Assembly: GCA_902728285.1 (NCBI GenBank)
Contig: CACVBU010000693.1
Location: forward strand, 394,779 to 458,778
Direction of reading: 5' to 3'
DNA length: 64,000 nucleotides
Source of the DNA: Clytia hemisphaerica
Taxonomy: Eukaryota > Cnidaria > Hydrozoa > Leptothecata > Clytiidae
Part shown: positions 1 to 11,000 of the stretch, piece after piece
How the letters are laid out: each line of letters begins with the position of its first letter
How positions within the stretch are numbered: position 1 is the first letter of the stretch
Notes under the pieces: model-generated
What the model was told of the DNA's origin: nothing
Database searches by the model: none
Seen by the model: only the letters and a program-made list of their open reading frames with translations
Program-made: the position numbers and the translations under genes

Positions 1-2040
1 AAAGCATAACCATTAAGCTTTTTGTGGTCAAAAATTCATTGCAAGAGAATTTTCGATTCAAGAAATATCAAGTCATAAGTAAGCAAAGGTGTAGATTTTA
101 AACATCGGAGATCAAGTAAATTTTCTCATAATTACTTCACTATAAAATAACGTTGATTTCAAATTGGAAGAAAGATAAAAAAATCTAAATTCTTAATGCA
201 AAAGAAAGAAAAATCATTCTTCTTTCCACTGCTGAAAGAATTCCTTTTGAAAAGCCTTTTTTTAATGAGATAATTGATTTCCAAGCTGCATAGGTCAATC
301 TTTCAAAATGCAAAGTTTCATCAAATGGACAAAAAAACAGACCTGTCAATCAAAAATTAATTAACTCTTTGGTGATAAAAATGATGCATCTCGACTTTTT
401 TTAAACTCCAACAGGGTGTAGTAAAAGCGTCATATCTCACTAAAGAAGAATTTGTTCGAAATGAAATTTGGACAGTAGAAAGCTGAATAGCTGTGCTTTC
501 AGTAGTTTTAAAAATTATTCAAACCAAATTATCATTTATTTCAAAAGTTGACTTTTTTTATTTGAGTATACTTTTTCACTGTATATATCACAACCATTGA
601 CATGGTTTCAGCCCCCTTATATTAAGGGGGGACTTAGGATTTTGAGAAAAGCGTTAAGGGGCAAAAAATTTAAAATCTCTGAAATAAGGGGAGACTTGTT
701 CTCAAGGGTCAAATCGGAGCTTTTGCTACTTAATTAAAGGTAATCTTGTCCCTTTCTTTTCTGATCTAACAACTGAAATTCATGTCCTTTGTCTGATATT
801 CTTTAAGACCTTGTTCCATTTTTTCCTCATTTTTAAATAATTTTCTTCCTGGTGTGTCCCTCTCACAGAGCATCAAAGGTTCCAATTACATTTCGGCAAT
901 GGAATTTTCTATTTTGATTCAAATGAATAGTTTTCTTAGTGTATCACCATCCTAAACTACATCTAAGGCTCCAATCACATTATTATAAATTGAATCTTCC
1001 GTGATTTATGTTTATACTTTGAAACACATTCAATGTGAAATATTTTTCTGTTCGATGTGAAATAAAAACACCACCTCCTCACAGATCTGGTAGTATTTTT
1101 TCAGCCAGGGGGTTAAAAATAACAGAATGAAACTCAAATTTATGGGAAGTTATGGGAATAATTTATATTCTCATATTTTTATGACCGGGGATTTAATTCT
1201 TTTTTTTTCAAATCAAAAAAATCAGTGGGGATGGGAAAATAGCATAAGTTTTTGCAGTGAGGATTGGTTTATTTGATTATTTTCAGTGGAGACAAAATTG
1301 GAATATTTATAATTTTCCACCGGGGACAATATTTTTGCCTATTTTTCCAGTGAGAAGGGTTCCCAGTGGGTCTGTGAGAAGGGGGCGTGTAAAACTGGGC
1401 TTTCATTTAAATGCTATGAGTTTGAAAAAACCAGACGGTGTCAATCAAACAAGTTCGAACAAAAGTCGCGATCAAACCAATCGAATGTAACACGAACACG
1501 AATGAATCTCATTTGAACGGCCGATCCCTGGGTAATATTTGATTGTGTTTGATTGCGTTCAAATTTGTTTGATTGATATTAGATTATGTTTGATTTGGAT
1601 AATGTTCAATAAGATTCAGTGCGTAAGTAGTTATTTGAAATATAAAAATTTGATAACGTTTGATTTCCATTTGAGCGAGTGCACTCTCGCCTAGGTCAAC
1701 CCATACCATGTGATGAGAATTAGGGTGCCACAGCTCTGAGACAAGAGCTTGAGTAGATATACGTTGCATGATTACATTCCTGTGCAAGCTTGCGAGGCTT
1801 ACACAGGAGGGCGAACGTGACTATCAAGCGTCACGATCTGTTGTCCTATACACAGAATCAGCAATGCCTGGATTAGCGCTATGAATTCCTACTCGTAAGA
1901 GGGAACTCCTGCTTCGAAAGGAGTAGGACCCATTCTAGTAACCTGGAGGTATAATATCTATCTATCTTCAGGGTGGTGTTATTGTGAATTAACAACTTAT
2001 TGAATTTTATACTCCAAGCAAAATTACAAAGAAATTCAAA
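1..2040. other. AT-rich upstream region without a supported gene
   Basis: No convincing exon was found on either strand. About 1180-1400 carries a degenerate copy of a dispersed repeat recognisable by phrases such as 'ccagtggg' and 'gtgagaaggggg', seen again near 14450, 24350 and 57240. Around 1490-1620 is a short TTTGATT-rich stretch. Near 620-690 there are C-rich/G-rich inverted runs. The small open frames here coincide with these repeats and are not credible genes. Confidence 0.5.
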
Positions 2041-2102
2041 ATGAAGAGAAGTATTGTAACACAAGAGAGCATGAGTGTCGATACAAGACAAGTTGCTGAA
2101 AG
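2041..2102 (+). CDS. NT5C2: Candidate alternative first coding exon of NT5C2
   Basis: An ATG at 2041 opens a 20-codon frame that ends on a good donor (AG|GTAAGAG at 2103) in phase 2. This is the same phase as the main first exon that ends at 8214. Joined to the exon at 8699 it reads ...RQVAER|IFVNRS, which closely parallels the main form ...RNVEER|IFVNRS and the region just before the conserved core in vertebrate NT5C2. The resulting protein would be about 530 residues with a shorter, different N-terminus. The exon lies about 6 kb upstream of the main start and would imply a second promoter, but I see no clear core promoter. The open frame, donor and phase match are seen; use of the exon is inferred. 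Confidence 0.5.
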
Positions 2103-5100
2103 GTAAGAGACTTTGTGATTAATTTCTTTCTTTTGATATTACTTAGTTGTTGGATAATGTTAATTTTCTACTCCATTATGGAAATCTAATGACCATGATA
2201 TGATGACTAAGGATCAATTGGTATGATAAAAAAGTGGGTGTAAACAACCAATAATAGGGAAGTTTTTTTCATTCTTGCAAGGCTTTTATAAATCAAATGA
2301 CTGGTTTTATTTTTTTGCTTAAACAATTACGGTTATAATGTCAAAAGTTTAGTCATTGTCTCCTACCTAAAGACAACATCGACACTTAATGACTTAAAAA
2401 TATTCTCATTTTTGGGAAGAATCCTTTTGCTCTAGTTTAATTTTGCTGGCTAAGTAAAGTATAATTTCTTGCCAATGATACTCTTGTTTCTTTCTTGACA
2501 TTACTAGAGAAATTAAATACAAGTTGGTATTAAACAATATAAAATATGAAAATATACTATATACCGGAGCCTGTCCCGGCATGGATCTTTTGGATTTAAA
2601 TAATATTCTAGAATTGGTTGATTTACGTTAACGTCAAAATTACGTAAAATATTTTTAGAAAAGGCTACCCCCACCTTATTCTAGATTTATTGAATTGTTT
2701 GCAATGAGAAATCTTTCTTTTTTTGACGAAGAACTCAACTGCTTTGTGATGAAAAATCTTCATGCTGCTATACTAATGCAACTTCTGGGCTGTTTATTTA
2801 TTCATTTCTATAATCTATCACTTTTTCTCAGAATCTTGAATCAACTTTTTAGAGTGTTTTGAATTATTAAGCCATGCTTTCATGCAGAGTATGAAAAAGA
2901 TGCTTAAAATCTCAATTTCGATTCTCTCTATTCAAACTATTTTTTGATTCGGCAGCATGCTTTTTTTATTAACAACTGAGAAAAGTAAAATTGTTAAAGA
3001 AGAAAAAGGTTTTGAATATTATCTTTGACCAAATCTGCACAATCATGCTTAGTTAGCTTTGAAGAAAAATTAAATCAAAATATTTTCTCTCTAAAGTCTT
3101 CACTGGTTTTCAGAAGTTATATAATGTTTTTTTATGAACACTCGACATCTTTCAGCTTTTTGACCAAATGAGTTTTTTTTCAATTTCGGTTATCAATTCT
3201 GGAGCTTTTTATAGGAAGAGAAGTGGTTTTATTGCATAATCATATATCTTTTACTTTAACCTGTTTCTTTCCTTTAAATCTGTTTCATTCCACTTTGACT
3301 TGGCCTTTTCAATCTTAACTTAACCCTTAACCTCCAACCATGTACTACTAGTTGAGGTAGAGCAGTACTGCTTACAGTGTTATACATAGTGTATTTTAGT
3401 ATGGTATTTCGTGGTGTCTTGATATCAAAATTTAGAAAAGAAAAACGTTGAGAGTCATATCAACGGTAGTTCCTGTTTCGTGTATCTTGGGACTTTCCTC
3501 GATACCACTAGATTTTAGTTCGTGACAGTTCTTTTGCAGACTATATTTACACTTTGCGTTCAAACATTATTAAGTATGTGTGCTTACTTAAATCAACAAT
3601 TTTGTAATTCGATCAATTTTTGTCAACAATGAAGTTGATTGAGGCTTCAGTGCTCAGCAGGAATGTTTATCTTTGGTAGTTGATTTCCACTATTTTCCTG
3701 TTTTGATTTCTAAGCCTCAATTTGGCGGTTGGGTTAATTTTAATTTGATATTTTGTAAAGGTCACGTTGATTGCAGTCGCGAACAAAAAGGGACTTTAAA
3801 AGACTCTGAAAGCTTTATATCTTCAACGTGTTCATTATACAACAGATAATAACATTGCTATAAAGATAGCAATTTCAGTATGATGGGGTTCTTTTGAAAC
3901 GTTATTATTTCTTTCTAAGTGGATTGTATATACCGATTTCTGTAGTAAACTCTGTGTGATTGTATAGCGTTGTTTGTTTACTTTATACTATGTCGTAACC
4001 TGCATACTGACAAAGAAGAGTTTTTTCCGTGATCATTCTGAATTATTTTAGGTTTTGTTGAAAGATACATTATTATTTATTTTTCATCGGATTAGCAGGA
4101 TTTAGTATAATTTTAGAGAATTAAAATTCCAAAATAGTAACTGAGTTCAAGCCAAGAATTATTTTATATGGATTAATGAACTCCTGATTTATGTTCTTAC
4201 CAAGTTTGGCAAATTCCAGAATTTGTTTGTTCTTATAATGTTTGTACTTACGAATTATAAATTTGAATAATTGGTTCCCTTAGAGAGGAAAAGGAACGAA
4301 GTTCTTGCCAGAAGAGTTATTTCTACGGGGATTTTTTATATATTTTTTATATTTCAAATCTTATCAAACCAATAAGGTCATTGGAATGGGCCTAAAATCA
4401 AAGTATCATTTGCATGCTAAGTTTTACGTGAAGAGCTTTATCCAGGCTCCCACTGGCAGAAATTTACACTTTTTTATTAGAACAATAAGGCTGAAAAAGA
4501 AGCCTCTATGAAAATGAAAATAATCTAGAAACAAATCGGAGGCTGTAATTGCTGGTTTGAAACTAATTTAGGGTCAAGGTGTTGAAAATAGGTTAGAAAA
4601 CCTCAAGTACAGTACGTCCCAAACAAACCTGAAAATAAGAACAGTGCCAGGTTGAAAGTACTACTAAAATTCTTAAGCCTCGGTAAAAAGTTTCTGATTC
4701 TTATAAAAGAGTTTATATCACCTGTATGTTAAATTATATGAGAAGGGGTCTGCCAAGGCACCATTTGCTGGTTGTATGTTTAGCAAATATCTACAAATGT
4801 TGCTTTCTTGACAGGACCATTATATTCTAGCAAGGTATTATTCGCGAAAAAGATTTTAACAAGTAAACAATAAACACTCATCGAATTATATAAAAGTTTT
4901 AGCGCAGAAGAGATTGGTAACAACATTCATTGTTGAGGACTTGTGATGAGAGTGATGGATGATACACACTCGTTCAGATCTTTTTATTGGATTTAGTGTC
5001 ATTTTATCCATCTGAAACAATGAAATAGTGCTTCACTGTGTGCTTTGAGTTAGAAGTCAAGGAAAACGTTTTTCTTTTTTTAACTTTTCTGTTGCTTCTG

Positions 5101-5150
5101 GAAGAAAACAAGTGTTTAAAATTATACTTATGAAAAAAATAGATTTTTGG
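2103..5150. other. AT-rich stretch, no gene seen
   Basis: This lies between the candidate alternative first exon and the repeat block at 5150. No exon with both splice signals and recognisable protein sequence was found. It would be intron sequence if the upstream first exon is used. Confidence 0.4.
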
Positions 5151-6525
5151 ACCTACCCCGGTGGGGTGGAGGTCCTATAAATTAACCCGTGTTCGTTAGT
5201 TAGTTAGTACGTTAGTTACCAACTTTTCTCGAGATTGGCTCATTCAATTTTTCTGATTTTTTGCACAAAGGTGCATTACTATAAACCCTCGAATGTGAAT
5301 GTAACGGAGCCCGATTTTCGAAAAAAAAATTTTTCCGGCCGGTAGAACCGGAAATGTCCCGAAAAAAGCGGTTTTTTGAGATTTTCTCGAGATTTTATCA
5401 TTAGTTTTTTGCGATTTTTTGCACATAGATGCACATTAGTACTGCCGAAAAGGTGTCGAAAACCGTTTGCTGAAAAAATTTTTTTTTCCGGTCTGTAGAA
5501 CCGGAAATGTGCCGGAAATCGTCGTTTTTTCACATTTCCGTCACATTTTTTCAACTTATTTAATTGTTTCTTTACAGAAAAATGTTCTTTATGATAATTC
5601 CCGAAACTTAGCATCGTTTGATTTCCAAAAAAATCATCCTTTGAATCCGGAACTCCTTAAAAATCGCCGGAACAGCCGAAAACCGGCGTAAAACGGTTTT
5701 CCTTCATTTTTTCAACTTATACTCGACAGATTTTTAATGATTTTTTGCACAATGATGTAAAATGGCAATGCCCAAAATGTGACAGAGCCCAATTTTCGAA
5801 AAAAAAATTTTTCCGGCCGGTAGAACCGGAAATGTCCCGAAAAAAGCGGTTTTTTGAGATTTTCTCGAGATTTTATCGAGATTTTATCATTAGTTTTTTG
5901 CGATTTTTTGCACATAGATGCACATTAGTACTGCCGAAAAGGTGTCGAAAACCGTTTGCCGAAAAAAATTTTTTTACGGTCTGTAGAACCGGAAATGTGC
6001 CGGAAATCGTCGTTTTTTCACATTTCCGTCACATTTTCAACTTATTAATTGTTTCTTTACAGAAAAATGTTCTTTATGATGATGCCCAAAACTTAGCATC
6101 GTTTGATTTCCAAAAAATCATCCTTTGAATCCGGAATCCTTAAAAATCGCCGGAACAGCGCCGAAACACGGCGTAAAACGTTTTTTCCTTCATTTTTCAA
6201 CTTATACTCGACAGATTTTCATGATTTTTTGCACAATGATGTAAAATGGCAATGTCCAAAATGTGACAGAGCCCAATTTTCGAAAAAGAAATTTTTCCGG
6301 CCGGTAGAACCGGAAATGTCCCGAAAAAAGCGGTTTTTTGAGATTTTCTCGAGATTTTCTCATTAGTTTTTTGCGATTTTGCACATAGATGCACATTAGT
6401 ACTGCCGAAAAGGTGTCGAAAACTGTTTGTCAAAAAAAATTTTTTTCCGGTCTGTAGAACCGGAAATGTGCCGGAAATCGTCGTTTTTTTCACATTTCCG
6501 TCACATTTTCCGTAAAATTATACAT
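5150..6525. repeat. Tandem repeat block, three copies of a 300-480 bp unit
   Basis: Three diverged direct copies begin near 5240, 5735 and 6215. Each contains a conserved core: 'ttttttgcacaatgatg', 'aaaatggcaatgcccaaaa', a cgaaaaaaaatttt run, and a hairpin centred on 'ccggccggtagaaccgg'. A 'cacatttccgtcaca' phrase closes each unit. The block is introduced at 5155 by 'cccggtggggtggaggtcc'. A related three-copy block lies at 61310-62110. The open frames across it on both strands are repeat translations with no family similarity. Confidence 0.8.
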
Positions 6526-7014
6526 TACTTCCATTAAATTCTAATTATTCGTTTTATAAATAGGTCCATTAAAGTATTACTTGTTAAACGATGAATTTTG
6601 AAGGGTGTATTTTGTATCGGTTTTCAATGGTTATTTTTGATGTGTAATTTTAATTCGTTTTTGGTAATCTTTAATTTGTTCTTCTTACTTAGTGTAAAAA
6701 TTGAGAACTAGACTATGTAACAATAGTCGCAGCAGTTCAGTGCTTCTTAAACGAGACAACGATTTTTAATAATATTTAATTTCCAAATTCTGAAAAGCTT
6801 GATACCTTCACAGTCAGACAGTGCGTGTCATTTTACCATAGTTTCCCACAATGACTAAGCAAGACAGTAAATTCACAGCTGGAAGTCATCTCTCTATTAA
6901 CCTCGAAATAAAACCTATCATAAAGTTAAAATCTGTATCATTCGATTAGAAGGTCATTGTAATGAAGTTTGTATATCTCTATTTTTGTTGCTGCCAAACT
7001 AGTACGAAACGTAC

Positions 7015-7376
7015 TACTTTAATGGGATAAATTTTCGCGGGGATTAATTTTCGCGGATTTCGCGGATTTGGGTGTCATCCGCGAAAATAAGTCCCATTGG
7101 AAATTTGAAAAAGGCCCATCCGCGAAATATTTCTAAACAAAACTCAAAATATGACAAATAAATACTATTTGAATGGTTACTTGCATCAAAGAGGCGAAAA
7201 TAATGTGTATTTGAACAACCAATATGCATGATTTGACAGTAAAAGTCACAAAATCGAGAAAATAATGCCCCCCAATAGTGCCATCCGCGAAAATTAATCC
7301 CCGCGAAATCTTAAAATTTCGCGGATGAGCTCAACCGCGAAATTTAATCCCCGCGAAAATTTATCCCATTAAAGTA
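7015..7376. mobile_element. MITE with long TIRs and TA target duplication
   Basis: The left end reads TA|CTTTAATGGGATAAATTT and the right end is its near-perfect reverse complement followed by TA. Similarity continues for about 40 bases through the TTCGCGGGGATTAA section. The element is about 360 bp with no coding capacity, as expected of a Tc1/mariner-type MITE. The family assignment rests on the TA duplication only. Confidence 0.8.
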
Positions 7377-7383
7377 CACGTTT

Positions 7384-7735
7384 TTTTTTATTAGAACACC
7401 TAAAATTTGGCTGAGCCTGGATGTGCTTATTTTTTTAGCGATTTTCAGCCTAAAATGTTCTTAAATGCGTTCTTAATTTTTCAGACTACTCTAAATCGAC
7501 AATATCATGCAAAATAAAGAGCACTTAAAATTGGTAAAATTTGAACTATATTTGACTCTCGAATTTAGAAGATCCATCGCTAAGTTCGGTTAAAACTGCT
7601 TGAAAAGAAGAAAAAATTGTAGTTTCTTGTCATTTTTTCCCAAACTGAGGCTGGAAATGTTCTTACGATGTTCTTAACTTTTCGACGAATTTCAGCCTAA
7701 ATGTTCTTATAAACTAGGTTCTAATAAAAAAAAAA
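7384..7735. repeat. Possible short inverted-repeat element
   Basis: The left end 'tttttttattagaac' and the right end 'gttctaataaaaaaa' are inverted copies. Both sides also carry diverged 'cagcctaaaatgttctta' phrases. There is no coding capacity. The ends are poly-A/T rich, so this is a weak call. Confidence 0.35.
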
Positions 7736-8026
7736 CTTGTATGTATTTTGTGTAAGAATTGCATAAAACTTCGAAGTTTAAAATTAGGGGAGGAGCTGGA
7801 AAATATCTTATTTTATAATATTGTTGTTAAATATTCTTCTTTTGAAGGGTTTACTAGTACAATTCATTATGTTTTAAAAGTGGAAAGATTACTTTTGATT
7901 TGATGACGGTCTTACGATATTTGTAAACAGCTATATATCTGATCCTTTTCATTTTCGAGTTGCGTTTTGCAATCGTTATCAAAATAAAATAAAAGAAACT
8001 TCCAGAAGAAAAGAATTAAAAAAATA

Positions 8027-11000
8027 ATGAGCTCAGCACAAATTACCAATAAACAGAATGGCACCACTGTTGCTACTAACGGCCATAGTCAAAATGGTAG
8101 CCATAGTAACGGTGTTTCCACCCCCAACGGGAACGGTGTTAACAAGCTAAATGATTATGCTTACGGGGATTATCTTCATATGGATACGTATAATAAACGA
8201 AACGTCGAAGAAAGGTAATAGACAATGGCTCAGTTGTTTATGTGTGTCCGACTTGGTCCTGGCGGACGACGGCACAGCAGCGACATACTTCACTTGTTGT
8301 CAAATTGGTTACGGAGTTGGGACTTTTTCTTTGTCGAGCAGTCGATCTTAAGACACTGTTTTACTGTTTGGAGAAATGAGAAATTTGAACCTGGAAATTT
8401 GAATTTGGAAACACCTGATCTTCAATAATTTTGTCGAAGGCTTAAAACTATCTTTCGTTGGAAGTACGCAATACTCGGAATGATACGTTTAAAACAATTT
8501 TTATAATCACTTCAAATGACCGTCTGTAAGGCGTGAAACAGGCTGTAATGTTATTGATTTTTTAGAGAAATATAATTCTTGAATTGATACTTGGTTTTAC
8601 GTTTATGTATGGAGCACTCTGTCACCACAATTTACTGACATTATTGTGTTTAAAACAACCACCGTTAGTTTGATAAAATACTGTCTTTTTTTTCACAGGA
8701 TATTCGTCAACCGAAGTTTGAGTTTGGAAAACATCAAATTCTTTGGCTTTGACATGGATTACACTTTAGCAGGTAACCTGATTTATAATTTTTTTTTTCT
8801 CAACTGGTGAGCATTCTACTATTTTAGACCGTTAATGCGTTATCAAGATTTGTTTTTAGGGCTTATTTGAACGAAAGCGAACAGAATGTATTGAAAAAAA
8901 ATCAGTTTGAGACTCTTGCTATGGAAGTTGGTTTATGAAATCTATCTAGTCTATTTCAAAAAGAAATTATTATTCAAGAATAGGCTCATTATTGAAAGAA
9001 GCAAAATTGCTTTAATTCAAAAATTTACTCTTGATACAAGTACAAGATTTTTTGGATAAGACCATTTCTTTGATATTTCTTCTATTTTCTCTTTCAGTTT
9101 ACAAATCACCAGCATACGAAGAATTACAATTTTCTTTGACCATTGACAAGTTGATCGAGCAAGGTTATCCTGAGGTGGGTTTTGAAATTCGGATCCTGTT
9201 TCTGTTTTCTGCTTCGCTCTTGGTGTAACTACAAAGCTAACATAAAGATATTCCAAAATTGAACTTTCCTTTTCTTGTGCATTTAGAGAGCAAATCTTTC
9301 AACTATTTTACACCACTGACTACTTGTAATAATATTTGCGGAGTCTCTGAGCTTCACGAGCTTTGATCCAAATAAAAAACCAAGGATTTGAAAGGTCTTA
9401 ACGCTATGAAAACCCCAACCTTTTATGGATTTTTGTTGAATCAACCAACCTCAAAATTCGAATATAATTGGATAATTTAAGCGATTTTAGTTGGGTTTTA
9501 TGTGATGTTTCACTATAAAGTCATAAAACCAGATCTAGCCAACTTATAGTACTCCTTATAAGATTTTGTTAAAACTCAGAAAGTTTCAAATCGTTTCAAA
9601 ATTATTTTTCCGAGATACACGAAAGAACTGCAGCGTGGTATTCTATCCCCTGGGGCATATAGGGTTAAAGTACTCCAACTTTTAGAACGATATCGATCTT
9701 CTCAACGGTGTTGTATTATTTATTGTCTAGGAACTGAAGGGTATCAAATACGATCCAACCTTCCCTGTGAGGTATGTTTTTTTGTTTCATCTTCCGTTGG
9801 TACCACGCGACAAATTTAATTAATTGTCTTTGAAACAGGGATGTAAAATAATCAGGATTCAAAGACTATCATTTGATGAAAATGAGTCGATCTCGTGAAA
9901 TTTCAGGGGTATCCCAAACGCATTAGTTTTTTGTAAAACCTTGAATTTAGCAGGACTGAAATATTCTCTGTGCCTAATACGTTCGTTTATATTTCCATCA
10001 AGTTTCCTATTAACATTAAAATATAAAAATCATAAATACAATCTTTTAAACGTAGATATTATAAGTTTCAGATCTGGTATCGGTTGCCACTCGAAGTTCT
10101 CTGTAAACTAAGGCTTTCACTTTTTCAGTTTTCCTTGGGAAATGTTTTCGCAGACAACGCATCATAACATTTTCAAAATAATAATCTTGTAGTTTCTCTT
10201 GCTGGCCGTACCCCCCACTCGATAATCTTCGTACGTGTGAAATGACCATCGTTTTAAAACAGAGAAGGAAATCTTTTTTATTTCTAACCTTGTATATGCG
10301 TTAGTTTGAAAAAGTTTTCAATGATGTCGTTTTTCACTCTAACGTATGAATTTTGGAGTTCGTTTTGTAAAAATCTTATCTTTTGTTTGTCTTTTCTCAG
10401 CTCTTCTCGATATTTCCTAGCTGCTAATTTGTTTCGCACTTGTAAAGGTAGCGTATTGTTCTCTTGTCTTTGACGTCGATTAACTGAAGAGCGTGACTCA
10501 TGGATAGGATTTGCTGTTTGAAGGACCACTTCAGATATGTAGCAATTGTTCAAATGGTGGTTGCTGTACGTTAGAAATCCACGAAATCATCGACTCAGTG
10601 CAGTAACATCGGCGCGAAATACCTTCCTTTAAATTCGCATACTAACCCTTTGCGTGCCGTTACCTTGTTTTGTACCCCAATCCATTTGCCGAGGGGTAAT
10701 TTTTTTTAGTAACCTGATTTGCCGATGTCGTATATATACGACATGCAAATTTTAACTCGTGTTGCCGCATGTCGTATATATACGACAAGGATATTTTATT
10801 CCTATTTGCCAATGTTTGACATTTGTTTTATATATATTTTATGATAGACTAAAATAAACCTGAAATAAATCTTTTGAGCACTTAATATATACTTTCACTA
10901 CTACTATGGATTTTTTTATGTCGGATATATACGACATTAGCAAATAAGAAAACCATTTTCCTGAAAGCTGATTTCTCGGCAATAGAGCTCACTCTTTTTT

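Noticed and set aside
5244..6493. Many frames of 60-127 codons on both strands
   Set aside because: All lie in the three-copy tandem block and repeat with it.
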